DNA of 37,534 bases from NCBI GenBank assembly GCA_016195325.1, contig JACPZX010000047.1:1-37534 (forward strand). The letters run 5' to 3'. Of this stretch, positions 25,191 through 32,877 are shown one piece after another. The notes beneath the pieces are model-generated. The model was not told the DNA's origin. It was given only the letters and a program-made list of their open reading frames with translations, and made no database searches. A program made the position numbers and the translations under genes. The stretch's first letter is position 1. The number at the start of each line of letters is the position of its first letter. Origin of the DNA: Acidobacteriota bacterium (lineage in GTDB: Bacteria; Acidobacteriota; Polarisedimenticolia; JACPZX01).

Positions 25191-25640
25191 ATGAGCCAGG
25201 CCGTCCCCCGGACGATCGAGATCGGCGACGTCGTGGTCTGCCGCGACGGCGAGCATGCCCGCGCCTTCGGCGTCGCGGGGCGCGTGGGGATCGCCGTCGA
25301 GACGCGGACGAGCGACGCGCGCGTCACCTTCCTCGACCCGGAGCGTTCGATCTGGCTCCCGCATCCCTCACTCCGGAGGGCGACGGAGCAGGAGGCGTCG
25401 GCCTCCCCGCTCGGCCTCGCCGCCGAGCTGCTGCGCGCGATCCCCGGAACCGCGATCGAGATCGATGCGCGCAGCGGGGCCGCGCCCTCCCTCCGGTTCA
25501 TCCTCACGCACGGCGCCGTCGACACGCTCCACCTCGACGACCTGAGGCGGCGGTTCGCCGGAAGGATCGGAGGGTGGGCTCTCCGCCCCGCCGGGCTCCA
25601 CCGGATCGAGAGCGTCGTCGAGGTCCCGGCGTCGCCGTGA
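25191..25640 (+). CDS. Hypothetical protein
   Basis: A 149-residue frame starts at ATG 25191, with GAGG touching the start codon, which is closer than ideal. I recognise no family. The product is soluble, with no signal peptide or membrane segment and only one Cys. The first 50 residues (TIEIGDVVVCRDGEHARAFG ... VTFLDPERSIWLPH) look like a small beta-barrel of the type found in chromatin- or RNA-binding Tudor/SH3-like folds. The rest has an amphipathic helix (LGLAAELLRAI) and a beta-rich end. Base composition by codon position fits real coding. Its stop and that of the outer-membrane gene are one base apart, convergent. Confidence 0.6.
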   Translation: MSQAVPRTIEIGDVVVCRDGEHARAFGVAGRVGIAVETRTSDARVTFLDPERSIWLPHPSLRRATEQEASASPLGLAAELLRAIPGTAIEIDARSGAAPSLRFILTHGAVDTLHLDDLRRRFAGRIGGWALRPAGLHRIESVVEVPASP

Positions 25641-25641
25641 T

Positions 25642-26151
25642 TTAGAAGTTCCAGCCGGCGACGATCTTGGCGTCGGGGAGATCCGTGAACCCGAGCTGCA
25701 GCTCCGCGAGGAACCGCCTCTTCCCGGAGAGCTTCATCTCGATCCCGCCGACCCCCACGGGGCCGATCTTCGTGTCGTGGCTCTCGCATCCGAACGATCG
25801 CGCGAAGCCGCCGCAGTTCGAGTTGAAATCGTAGAAGGCCGCGGAGAGCGAACCCCCCGCGTACGGTGTGACCTGCGCCTTGATCGGGAAGTAGTAGGCG
25901 ACCATCGCGTTGAACTGCACCGTCGTGACGTGATCGCCGAACCCGATCTCGGCGCTCGGCTGGAACCGGACGTGCGGGGCGAACTCGCCGAGATCGAACT
26001 GCACGCCGCCGACCACCTGGTCGGGGCCGGACGAGAAGCCGACGCGCGGGCCCCAGCCCTTGAGTCCCATCTCCTGGGCGTGCGCGGCGGCGGGAGCGAG
26101 GAAGAGGATGAGTGCGAGCGTACCGAACGTGAGTGCCGTCTTCAGCTTCAT
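25642..26151 (-). CDS. Small outer-membrane beta-barrel protein
   Basis: The 169-residue product has a clear signal peptide (KLKTALTFGTLALILFLAPAAAHAQ, split by its hydrophobic core, cleavage after AHA). It then alternates polar and hydrophobic strands: GPRVGFSS, VVGGVQFDL, HVRFQPSAEIGFG, VQFNAMVAYYFP, VTPYAGGSLSAAFY, VGVGGIEMKL, RFLAELQLGF. It ends KIVAGWNF, with the C-terminal aromatic recognised by the BAM assembly machinery. This fits an eight-stranded OmpX/OmpW-like barrel. Two cysteines (NSNCGG ... FGCES) probably form a loop disulfide. The ATG at 26151 has GGAGGG four bases upstream; an ATG at 26163 would place residues before the signal. Role unknown. Confidence 0.85.
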   Translation of the reverse strand: MKLKTALTFGTLALILFLAPAAAHAQEMGLKGWGPRVGFSSGPDQVVGGVQFDLGEFAPHVRFQPSAEIGFGDHVTTVQFNAMVAYYFPIKAQVTPYAGGSLSAAFYDFNSNCGGFARSFGCESHDTKIGPVGVGGIEMKLSGKRRFLAELQLGFTDLPDAKIVAGWNF

Positions 26152-26196
26152 GAATCCCTCCATGGGGTCGGGGGCGTTTGCCTTGGCGGCGAGCGC

Positions 26197-26225
26197 ATCC
26201 TAGGGATGCCCGCGCCGGGAATCAA
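26197..26225 (-). promoter_or_regulatory. Promoter for the outer-membrane barrel gene
   Basis: On the minus strand TTGATT (26225-26220), 17 bases, TAGGAT (26202-26197), about 45 bases before the ATG at 26151. It overlaps the leader of the divergent HAD gene. Confidence 0.5.
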
Positions 26226-26245
26226 GGTGTCGTAAGCTGCGCCGC

Positions 26246-26950
26246 ATGATCCGCGCGCTGATCCTCGACTACAACGGCGTCGTCGTGAACGACGAGCCGC
26301 TGCACAAGGAGGCGTTCCGCCGCGTCCTCGGCGACGCGGGGATCGCTCTCGACGACGAGGAGTACTACACCCGATACCTCGGGATCCCCGATCGCGAGGT
26401 CGCGCGCGACGCGCTGCGACGCGCCGGCGTCGACTCCGCGGGACTCGACGATGAGGCCGACCACATCCTCGCGCTGAAGGCGCTGGTCTACCGGAACCTG
26501 ACGCGGAGCGATCTCCCCGAGGTCCCCGGCGCGTCCCGCTTCATCCTCGAGGCGGCGGAGGCCTACCCGATCGCGATCGCGTCGGGGGCGATCCGCGTCG
26601 AGGTCGAGGACGGCCTCTACCGCCTCGGCGTTCGCGACGCGATCACCGCCGTCGTCACGATCGAGGACGTCAGCCGGGGCAAGCCCGACCCGGAGCCCTT
26701 CCTGGCCGCGCGATCCGCGCTGGTGCGCGCGGGGCTTCTGGACGGCGCGCGCCACGCGCTCGGCGCGGCCGAGCCCGCCGCGTCGTTTCTCGTCGTGGAG
26801 GACTCCCCCGCCGGCCTCGCCGCCGCGCGCGCCGCCTGGATGCACGCGGTCGGCGTCGCGACCTCGCGGCCGCGCGAGGATCTCAAGCCTGCCGACCTCG
26901 TCGTGGGGGATCTCTCGGAGCTGACGCTCGCGAGGATCGAGGCCCTCTGA
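26246..26950 (+). CDS. HAD-superfamily protein with D-x-N in place of D-x-D
   Basis: The 234-residue protein is a beta-phosphoglucomutase/phosphoglycolate-phosphatase-like HAD enzyme with an alpha-helical cap (about 15-90). Motif I reads LILDYNGVVVNDEPLH: nucleophile Asp8 is kept, but the usual acid/base Asp at +2 is Asn10. Motif II is IAIASGAIR (Ser), motif III is SRGKPDPEPF (Lys), and motif IV is VVEDSPAG (acidic pair), so the rest of the active site is intact. An Asn at this place normally cripples phosphatase turnover, although I recall HAD subfamilies with DFNG/DYNG. No SD is obvious before the ATG. Substrate unknown. Confidence 0.85.
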   Translation: MIRALILDYNGVVVNDEPLHKEAFRRVLGDAGIALDDEEYYTRYLGIPDREVARDALRRAGVDSAGLDDEADHILALKALVYRNLTRSDLPEVPGASRFILEAAEAYPIAIASGAIRVEVEDGLYRLGVRDAITAVVTIEDVSRGKPDPEPFLAARSALVRAGLLDGARHALGAAEPAASFLVVEDSPAGLAAARAAWMHAVGVATSRPREDLKPADLVVGDLSELTLARIEAL

Positions 26951-26954
26951 CCTG

Positions 26955-26983
26955 TCGATTTAGACGGGGAGACCGAGTAGAAT
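26955..26983 (+). promoter_or_regulatory. Weak candidate promoter for the 27030 gene
   Basis: TAGAAT (26978-26983) is a good -10. The -35 at the right distance (TCGATT, 26955-26960, 17-base spacer) matches only half of consensus. The position, about 47 bases before the ATG, is suitable. Confidence 0.35.
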
Positions 26984-27029
26984 CCCCGTTTCCGTTCACG
27001 TCGCGTCGGACACCCCCCGGGGAGACCCC

Positions 27030-28364
27030 ATGGCGAAGCCGTCCTCGAAGCCCAAGACAGATCCCAGGCGTCAGGCGCTCGATCGGGGACGCACGCTTCT
27101 CGCCGCGTGGGGGATCCACGAGGGGACTCTTCCGCCGGGAACGCCCGGAGATCAGGTGGTCCTCACGCTCTCGCCGCTGATCGGGCGGGATCCGGCGTGC
27201 GACCTTCTGATCGCGGAGTGGCTCGGCAGGACCGGCGACAGGGACACCGCGGAGAAGCTCGCGTCGTGGGAGCCGCAGGCCCCGGACAAGGACGTCAAGC
27301 GCGAGATCCGCCGCGCCCTCTTCAAGCTGGAGCAGAAAGGGATCCCGGTGAACCGCCGCGAGGAGCCGAAGGCCGTCTTCTCGCTGGGCGTGAAGCCGCA
27401 CGAGCCCGAGGCGTACCTGGGAGCCCCGGACGGGGACGGCGCGCGGATGGCGTGGCTCTTGAAGCGGGACGCCTCGGGGTACACCGGGCTCTTCACCGTC
27501 ATCAGCGATCGCGAGGGGATGCTGTCCGTCTCCGCGGGGACGCTGACGAAGCAGAGGCTCACCGATGCGATCAAGGAGATGGCGTCTGAAGGGACCGGAG
27601 CGCCGGCCCCCGCCCCATGGCCCTACGTCGACGCCCTGATGCACGCCGCCTTCCGCCAGGCGGCGCCGCGCCCCGGCCGGTCGCGCGCCGACTACCTCCT
27701 CTCCCGATCCGAGATCACCGCGGCGGCCGCGCTTCCCGTGCCGACCTGCCCCGTCTGGGACGAAGTTCCCGCAAGCTCCCTCGCCGACCCCGAGCTCCTC
27801 GATGCCTCGGCCGAGCTGTTCAAGGAGAAGGAGCTGGGGACGTGGTCCCTCCCCGCGGAGGCGGCCCGCACGCACCTGCAGGCTCTCGCGGATCTGAACC
27901 GCTCGGGGCTCGTGCTCAGCAAGGAGACGGCGGCCGAGCGCACGACCGCGATCTTCGACGCCGCCCTCGTCGACTTCGCCGCGAGCCCCCTCAGGGAGAT
28001 CCTCGCGAGGCGCCTCGAGGAGATGGGGTACGTCCTCCACCGGCGCGGGATGGAGCGGCCGGCGCGGCTCGCGCTCGCCGTGGCGCTCGCGCTCCGGAGC
28101 CCCGAGCCCGTGGATCTGAAGAAGGTGTCGTTCCTGCGGGCGTGGGTCTTCCGGGCCTTCCTCCCGACCATGCTTCGGGATCGGGCCGCGGGGGCCCGCG
28201 GCGCCGCACCGGGTGAGGGAGAGGCCGAGGGAGCCGCTCCCCCGTCGGAGCTGGCGGAAGGCGCGTCGCGCATCCTCGATCCGTCGAAAGTCCGCGAGAC
28301 CGGCGTCCAGGGGGCGGGCCGGTTGGACGACACCGACGCGCCGGGGCTCATCATTCGTCCATGA
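27030..28364 (+). CDS. Conserved-looking cytoplasmic protein of unknown function
   Basis: The 444-residue product is not one I recognise. It has no signal peptide or membrane span. Residues 15-100 are helical and repeat-like (RTLLAAWGIHEG, ACDLLIAEWLGRTGDRDTAEKLASWE, REIRRALFKLEQKGIPV), suggestive of HEAT/TPR-style solenoid. The middle (MAWLLKRDASGYTGLFTVISDREGM and nearby) is beta-rich, and a helical C-terminal half ends in a Gly/Ala/Glu-rich, probably disordered tail (after about 395). GGGGAG precedes the ATG. The EamA transporter starts 13 bases after its stop, so they may be co-transcribed. Codon usage fits the genome. Confidence 0.8.
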   Translation: MAKPSSKPKTDPRRQALDRGRTLLAAWGIHEGTLPPGTPGDQVVLTLSPLIGRDPACDLLIAEWLGRTGDRDTAEKLASWEPQAPDKDVKREIRRALFKLEQKGIPVNRREEPKAVFSLGVKPHEPEAYLGAPDGDGARMAWLLKRDASGYTGLFTVISDREGMLSVSAGTLTKQRLTDAIKEMASEGTGAPAPAPWPYVDALMHAAFRQAAPRPGRSRADYLLSRSEITAAAALPVPTCPVWDEVPASSLADPELLDASAELFKEKELGTWSLPAEAARTHLQALADLNRSGLVLSKETAAERTTAIFDAALVDFAASPLREILARRLEEMGYVLHRRGMERPARLALAVALALRSPEPVDLKKVSFLRAWVFRAFLPTMLRDRAAGARGAAPGEGEAEGAAPPSELAEGASRILDPSKVRETGVQGAGRLDDTDAPGLIIRP

Positions 28365-28377
28365 CGCGCGGGCGTCC

Positions 28378-29322
28378 ATGAGGCGCGGGTCCTCCCGCGC
28401 CGATGCCTCCACGCCGCGCGGGCCCTCCCGCGCGCTCGTGATCGGCGCGCTCCTCCTCGTCCAGGTCTTCTTCGGCCTCCACTACATCGGCGCGAAGATC
28501 GTCCTCGCGTCGATCCCCCCGGCCGCGTGGGCCGTCCTGCGCATCGTCTCCGCGGCGGCCATCCTGCTCGCCGTCACGGCCTTCATGAAGAAGGCGTGGC
28601 CGACGAGCCTGAGGGACCACGCGCGCATCGCCCTCTACGCCCTCTTCGGCGTCACGATCAACCAGGTCTGCTTCGTCGAGGGGCTCGCGCGCACGCTCGC
28701 GTCGCACTCCACCGTGCTGAACACCGCCATTCCGGTGGCCACGCTCCTCATCGCGATCCTGATGCGCCGCGAGCGGCCGACCCCCGGGAAGCTCGCGGGG
28801 ATTGCGCTCTCGCTCTGCGGCGCCCTCTATCTCGTCGTCCACTCCGGGATGTCGCTCCAGGGCGGCGCCTTCACGGGAGACCTCCTCACCCTGGCGAACG
28901 GCCTCTCGTACTCGTTCTTCCTGGTGATCAGCAAGCCCATCCTCTCGCGGTACAGCAGCCAGGTCGTCACGGCGCTCCTCCTCGCGTACGGCGCGATCGG
29001 CATCGTCGTCTTCGGCGGGCGGGATCTCCTCGCGGCGGATCTGTCGGCGGTGCCCGCGGCGGCGTGGGCGTGGGCGGCGTTCGTGATCCTCTTCGCGACG
29101 GTCGCCGCGTACATGCTGAACTCGTGGGCCCTCAAGCGGGTCGACTCGTCGCAGGTCGCGCTCTTCATCTACGTGCAGCCGGTGATCGCGGCGGGGCTGT
29201 CGGTGATCGTGCTGGGAGAGTCGATCACCCCGCATCTCGTGGTCGCGGCGGCGCTGATCTTCGCCGGGGTCTTCGTGGCCGTCGCGCTCAGCGGGACTTC
29301 AGCCGTCCCGCGTACTCCTTGA
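28378..29322 (+). CDS. EamA-family (DMT) transporter
   Basis: The 314-residue inner-membrane protein has ten hydrophobic segments arranged as two EamA repeats (about 25-155 and 165-300). The features are the typical first helix LLLVQVFFGLHYIGAKIVL, FVEGLARTLASHSTVLNTAIPV in repeat one, and ALKRVDSSQVALFIYVQPVIAAGLS with the LGESIT end motif in repeat two. Such proteins export amino acids or other small metabolites; the substrate cannot be told. I use the ATG at 28378 because the frame upstream lies over the preceding gene. Its last 35 bases overlap the 3' end of the convergent metalloprotease gene. Confidence 0.88.
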   Translation: MRRGSSRADASTPRGPSRALVIGALLLVQVFFGLHYIGAKIVLASIPPAAWAVLRIVSAAAILLAVTAFMKKAWPTSLRDHARIALYALFGVTINQVCFVEGLARTLASHSTVLNTAIPVATLLIAILMRRERPTPGKLAGIALSLCGALYLVVHSGMSLQGGAFTGDLLTLANGLSYSFFLVISKPILSRYSSQVVTALLLAYGAIGIVVFGGRDLLAADLSAVPAAAWAWAAFVILFATVAAYMLNSWALKRVDSSQVALFIYVQPVIAAGLSVIVLGESITPHLVVAAALIFAGVFVAVALSGTSAVPRTP

Positions 29323-30295
29323 ACGCGGCGACGAGCGCCGGCCGCTCCATCCCGATGTCGGCGTAGAAGACCGAAGGCCCGCTCTTCCCCTCGATCTCGT
29401 GCTTCAGGTAGGCCGCGAACCCGGCCGCGTGCGCCCCGCCGTCGGCGTGGAGCAGGAAGTGGACGAGGAGCCAGCTCGCCGCGTAGTTGTCGATCGGATC
29501 GTTCATGAAGAACTCGGACTCGCTCCGGATCGCGATCACCTCGTCGATCGGCTCGGCCTGATCCTTGCGCACGCGCGCCTGGTACGCGTCGAGCATCTTC
29601 TCCGCGGCGGTGGGGCGGGACTTCAGCTTCGGGAAGAGGACGACCCCCTCCTTCCCGCCGATCTCGCCGACCTTGAACTCACCCGCCCTGTCACGCCAGG
29701 TGAACCCGAAGTACGACGCGACCCCCTCCGCGATCCACGGCGACGGCTCCGCCTCCTCGCCGTACAGCCGGGTCTTGAAGAGCTGGTGCGTCGCCTCGTG
29801 AACGACGACGTCCGGCAGGTCGCCGGGCTCGACGGTGTCGGTGTGCGCGGCGACGACGTCGACCCCTCCCATGTAGTGCCCCACGGGGCGGAGCTCCCCG
29901 GCGGCCTCGGCGTCGCCGAGGAGCTGCCTGTACTTGTAGTAGGAGTAGAAGAAAAAGACGAACGACTTGTCGGCGTGCGGGCGCAGCGTGAGCCTTCCGG
30001 ACCAGAACGAGTCGAACCAGCCCTGGTACGACTCGAGAAGATCGGCCGCCGCTTTCGGATCGAAGCGAGGATCGTCGGACTCGACGATGTAGTGGGCGGA
30101 CTCGCGGCTCGCGTAGTTCCGGTCGTTGATCAGCGCCTCGCAGCGCGCGCGGAAGGACTCGTAGCTCTTCTTCCGGTCGGCCGCGAGCTTCGCGTCGGCG
30201 TCGGCGTCCTCGGGGGCCGCGCCGAGAGGAAGGGCCGCCGCCAGGGCGAGCGCCGCCAGAAGGACGATGAGAGAGCGCCTCGCGGGTCGAGCCAT
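29288..30295 (-). CDS. Secreted HExxH zinc metalloprotease (gluzincin-like)
   Basis: The 335-residue product has a signal peptide (Arg-rich start, Ala/Leu core 9-24, cleavage near GAA). Its zinc site is VVVHEATHQLF (His166, Glu167, His170), with the third ligand Glu190 in WIAEGVASYFG, a gluzincin layout as in DUF1570-like peptidases. Upstream sequence (FYSYYKYRQLLGDAEAAGELRPVGHYMGG) resembles that family. A longer frame reaches 30379, but the ATG at 30295 begins a proper signal sequence. It is periplasmic or extracellular, with substrate unknown. It is divergent from merR and overlaps the EamA gene end by 35 bases. Confidence 0.87.
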   Translation of the reverse strand: MARPARRSLIVLLAALALAAALPLGAAPEDADADAKLAADRKKSYESFRARCEALINDRNYASRESAHYIVESDDPRFDPKAAADLLESYQGWFDSFWSGRLTLRPHADKSFVFFFYSYYKYRQLLGDAEAAGELRPVGHYMGGVDVVAAHTDTVEPGDLPDVVVHEATHQLFKTRLYGEEAEPSPWIAEGVASYFGFTWRDRAGEFKVGEIGGKEGVVLFPKLKSRPTAAEKMLDAYQARVRKDQAEPIDEVIAIRSESEFFMNDPIDNYAASWLLVHFLLHADGGAHAAGFAAYLKHEIEGKSGPSVFYADIGMERPALVAAFKEYAGRLKSR

Positions 30296-30332
30296 CGCGT
30301 GCCATTCTGACAGGTCGGCTCGAAAAAAGCGC

Positions 30333-30364
30333 TTGACCCTGGAGTCGACACCATGGTCCAGAAT
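30333..30364 (+). promoter_or_regulatory. merR operator: MerR-type long-spacer promoter and operator
   Basis: TTGACC (30333-30338) and CAGAAT (30359-30364) are separated by 20 bases, longer than the normal 17. This is the hallmark of promoters that MerR proteins activate by twisting DNA. Within and around the spacer lies the dyad ACCCTGGAGT-CG-ACACCATGGT (8 of 10 positions paired). Transcription would begin near 30371, a few bases before the merR ATG, so the regulator controls itself and the gene behind it. Confidence 0.78.
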
Positions 30365-30377
30365 CCGGGAGATGAGC

Positions 30378-30863
30378 ATGCACTACACCTCGGGAGCTCT
30401 CGCGAAGATCGGCGGCGTGACCCGCGACGCGCTCCGCCACTACGAGCGGATGGGGGTGCTCCCCGCCCCGGAGCGCCTCCGGAACAACTACCGCGCGTAC
30501 CCGGCGGACGCGCCCCAACGCCTGCGCGTGATTCGATCGGCGCTCGCCGTCGGCTTCACCCTCGAGGAGCTGGCGGCGATTCTCAGGCGCCGCAGCGCGG
30601 GGGACGCTCCGTGCCGTCAGGTGCGGCAGCAGGCGGGGATGAAGCTCGCGCGGATCGAGGAGACGATCCGGCACCTGAGGTCGCTGCGAAAAACCCTGCG
30701 CGAGGTCCTCGGCGACTGGGACGCCCGCCTCGCCGGCACGGCGCCAGGCCGGCGCGCGGGCCTCCTCGAGGCCCTCGCCGCCCGCGATCTCTCGAAGCTC
30801 CCCGCCGCGTACCACGACGCCCTTCCCCTGCGACACCCTCGATCGAAAGGAGAAAAGCCATGA
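30378..30863 (+). CDS. MerR-family transcriptional regulator
   Basis: The 161-residue regulator starts MHYTSGALAKIGGVTRDALRHYERMGVLP (shown in part by its winged HTH 1-70 with RNNYRAYP) and continues into a dimerisation helix. In metal-sensing MerR proteins, two or three cysteines flank that helix. Here Cys is kept at its start (GDAPCRQVRQQAG), but the later position reads LREVLGDWDARL with no Cys, so the ligand may be unusual or non-metal. The ATG at 30378 has GGGAG six bases upstream; ATG 30372 is in frame but overlaps that SD. It is coupled to the next gene by an ATGA overlap. Confidence 0.9.
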   Translation: MHYTSGALAKIGGVTRDALRHYERMGVLPAPERLRNNYRAYPADAPQRLRVIRSALAVGFTLEELAAILRRRSAGDAPCRQVRQQAGMKLARIEETIRHLRSLRKTLREVLGDWDARLAGTAPGRRAGLLEALAARDLSKLPAAYHDALPLRHPRSKGEKP

Positions 30864-31393
30864 ACTCTTCCCGCACCTCCGGCCCCGCGATCCTCGCGGT
30901 GGCCGCCGTCCTGTGTCTTGCCGCGCCTCCGTCCGTCGGCGCCTCCGGCCCCGAGACGGCGGATCACGCCTGCCCGATGATGGATTCCCGCGCCGCGGGC
31001 GTGGACGCGCGCGGGGACGCGGCCATGGGGTTCGATCACGCGAAGACGACGCACCACTTCACGCTGGCGGCGGACGGCGGCGCGATAGAGGTCGGCGCGA
31101 ACAGCCCCGACGACACTCTGAGTCGCGACATGATCCGCAAACACCTGCGCCACGTCGCGACGATGTTCGGCGACGGCGACTTCACGATCCCCATGCTCGT
31201 CCACGCGCAGGATTCTCCCGGCGCGGCGGCGATGGCGAGGCTCAAGGGGAAGATCTCCTACACGTACGAGGAGACGGACGGCGGGGCCCGCGTGAGGATC
31301 CGGACCGCAGACCGGGAGGCGCTCGGCGCGATCCACGAGTTCCTCAGGTTCCAGATCCAGGATCACCGGACCGGTGATCCTATCGTCCCTTAG
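30860..31393 (+). CDS. Secreted protein with His/Cys/Met-rich start, MerR-controlled
   Basis: The 177-residue product has a signal peptide (about 1-27, cleavage near VGA). The mature start DHACPMMDSR is followed by MGFDHAKTTHHFTL, a His/Cys/Met set suited to binding a soft metal. The rest looks like one compact alpha/beta domain (GGAIEVGANSPDDTLSRDMI ... GKISYTYEETDGGARVRIRT ... ALGAIHEFLRFQIQDH). I recall similar MGFD-x-KTTHHF proteins as conserved hypotheticals, without known function. AGGAG is seven bases before the ATG. Its position under the MerR promoter suggests a response to metal or other stress. The end overlaps the convergent 87-residue gene by 14 bases. Confidence 0.85.
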   Translation: MNSSRTSGPAILAVAAVLCLAAPPSVGASGPETADHACPMMDSRAAGVDARGDAAMGFDHAKTTHHFTLAADGGAIEVGANSPDDTLSRDMIRKHLRHVATMFGDGDFTIPMLVHAQDSPGAAAMARLKGKISYTYEETDGGARVRIRTADREALGAIHEFLRFQIQDHRTGDPIVP

Positions 31394-31643
31394 TCTCCTT
31401 CGCGGCGAGGTCGACCAGGCGGCGGGCGACGGCCCTGAGGTCGTCCTCGTCCACCGGGTTGACGGCCCCCTGCATGCCGAAGTCGACGAGCTGCTCGCTG
31501 ACGTCCTCGAGGTCGCCGACGGTGTCGAGATTGGAGGAGATGAGCCCCTCGACGGTCCTGGCGTAGACGGCCGCCTGCATCTCTCCCGCGAGGTACCCCT
31601 CGCTCAGGACGCGGAAGAGATCGAGGATGTCGTCGCGTTCCAT
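31380..31643 (-). CDS. Small acidic helical protein of unknown function
   Basis: The 87-residue product (ERDDILDLFRVLSEGYLAGE at the start) is acidic, Cys-free and predicted all-helical by eye, with no signal or membrane segment. I do not recognise it. It starts four bases after the aminotransferase stop and so is the last gene of the SnoaL-aminotransferase operon; its role may be tied to them. Its 3' end overlaps the convergent secreted-protein gene by 14 bases. Confidence 0.72.
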   Translation of the reverse strand: MERDDILDLFRVLSEGYLAGEMQAAVYARTVEGLISSNLDTVGDLEDVSEQLVDFGMQGAVNPVDEDDLRAVARRLVDLAAKETKGR

Positions 31644-31647
31644 CGCG

Positions 31648-32877
31648 TCAGCCCTCCGCCCGCGCCCGCGCCGCCTCGCGGACGAGCGCGTCCACGTCGG
31701 CCTCGTCGTTGAAGAAGTGGACGGAAGCCCGGAGACCTCCGACGCGGTTCGTGTACCGCTGCGAGATGCAGACCCGCCGCGCCCTGAGCCGCGCGACGAT
31801 GCGCCCGTCGAGGGGGGCGTCGCCCGTCGCGGTGAAGACGACGATCCCCGATCGATCCTTCTCCTCGCGCGGCGAGACCAGCCGGAACTTCTCCGCGTCG
31901 AGCGCGTCGATGAGCCTTGCCGAGAGCGAGCGGATGCGCGCCTCGATGGCGCGCGGCCCCGTCGCGTTGATGAGCGCCAGGGAGGCCGCGAGGCCGTAGG
32001 CGCCCGGATAGTTGGCCGTCCCGCCCGTCTCCATGCGACGGGCCTCGTTCACGAAGTCGTAGCGCCTCATGAGGGAGATGTCCGGGGTCGAGAAGTAGAC
32101 TCCCCACCCCCCCTCGGGGGGCTCGAGGTTCAGGTACCCCCAGAGGGAAGGGCGGAACTTCGGAAGGGACGACCTCCGGACGTAGAGGATCCCGCACCCG
32201 AACGGGGCGTTGAGCCACTTGTGGCCGCCGCAGACGACGGCGTCGGCCGCGATCGCGCGCACGTCGAGGGGGAGCGCCCCGAGCTGGTGGATGACGTCGA
32301 GGATGAGCACCGCGCCGCTCGACGCGGCCATCGCGGAGAGGGCGGGTAGGTCCAGCCGCTGGCCGCTCGACCAGAGCACCGACGAGAGGACGATCGCCTT
32401 CGTCCGGGAGTCGATCGCCTTCGCGACGTCGGCCAGCTCGATCCGCCCCTCCCGGTTCCGGACGAAGCGGAGATCGCACCCCGTCTCCTGCGCGCGCACG
32501 GCCCACGGCGTCGAAACGCCGATGAAGTCCAGATCGCAGAGGACGACGTTGTCGTCCCCCGTCACGTCGAGCCCGCTCGCGGTGAGGGCGAGGCCGTGCG
32601 TCGTGCTCTCGACGAGGGCGATCTCCCCCTCCTCGGCGCCGAGGAGCGCCGCCGCCTCCTTCGCGGCGAGCCTCCGCCCCGCGTCGAGGAGGAGGTGGTG
32701 CTCGGTCGCGTCCACCGACGGCATCGAGACGATGCGGTCGAGAAAATCGCGGATCGCGTCGCGCGCCTGCGCCGGCGCGAGGCTCACGCACGCGGCGTCC
32801 ATGAAGACCTTGTCGGCCAGCCCGGGGAACGACGCCCGCACCGCGGCCCAGTCGGGCGGCGCGGCAGGGCCCGCCAT
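31648..32877 (-). CDS. Class V aminotransferase-fold PLP enzyme
   Basis: The 409-residue enzyme has the class V/cysteine-desulfurase-like fold. Visible points are VFMDAACVSLAP near the start, STTHGLALTASGL, the PLP-contacting Asp194 and His197 in LILDVIHQLGALPLDV, and the Schiff-base Lys220 in CGGHKWLNAPFGCGILYV. The isopenicillin-N-epimerase/selenocysteine-lyase-like branch is the best match; there is no obvious Cys-loop for desulfurase activity. The ATG at 32877 overlaps the stop of the SnoaL-like gene (TGATG). The frame stays open further upstream, but that sequence is Arg-rich shadow. Substrate unknown. Confidence 0.88.
   Translation of the reverse strand: MAGPAAPPDWAAVRASFPGLADKVFMDAACVSLAPAQARDAIRDFLDRIVSMPSVDATEHHLLLDAGRRLAAKEAAALLGAEEGEIALVESTTHGLALTASGLDVTGDDNVVLCDLDFIGVSTPWAVRAQETGCDLRFVRNREGRIELADVAKAIDSRTKAIVLSSVLWSSGQRLDLPALSAMAASSGAVLILDVIHQLGALPLDVRAIAADAVVCGGHKWLNAPFGCGILYVRRSSLPKFRPSLWGYLNLEPPEGGWGVYFSTPDISLMRRYDFVNEARRMETGGTANYPGAYGLAASLALINATGPRAIEARIRSLSARLIDALDAEKFRLVSPREEKDRSGIVVFTATGDAPLDGRIVARLRARRVCISQRYTNRVGGLRASVHFFNDEADVDALVREAARARAEG

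Noticed and set aside
25118-25789. A minus-strand 223-codon frame opposite the hypothetical gene
   Set aside because: It also overlaps the outer-membrane barrel gene in another frame and is Arg/Pro/Ser-rich; the plus-strand reading has better codon structure.
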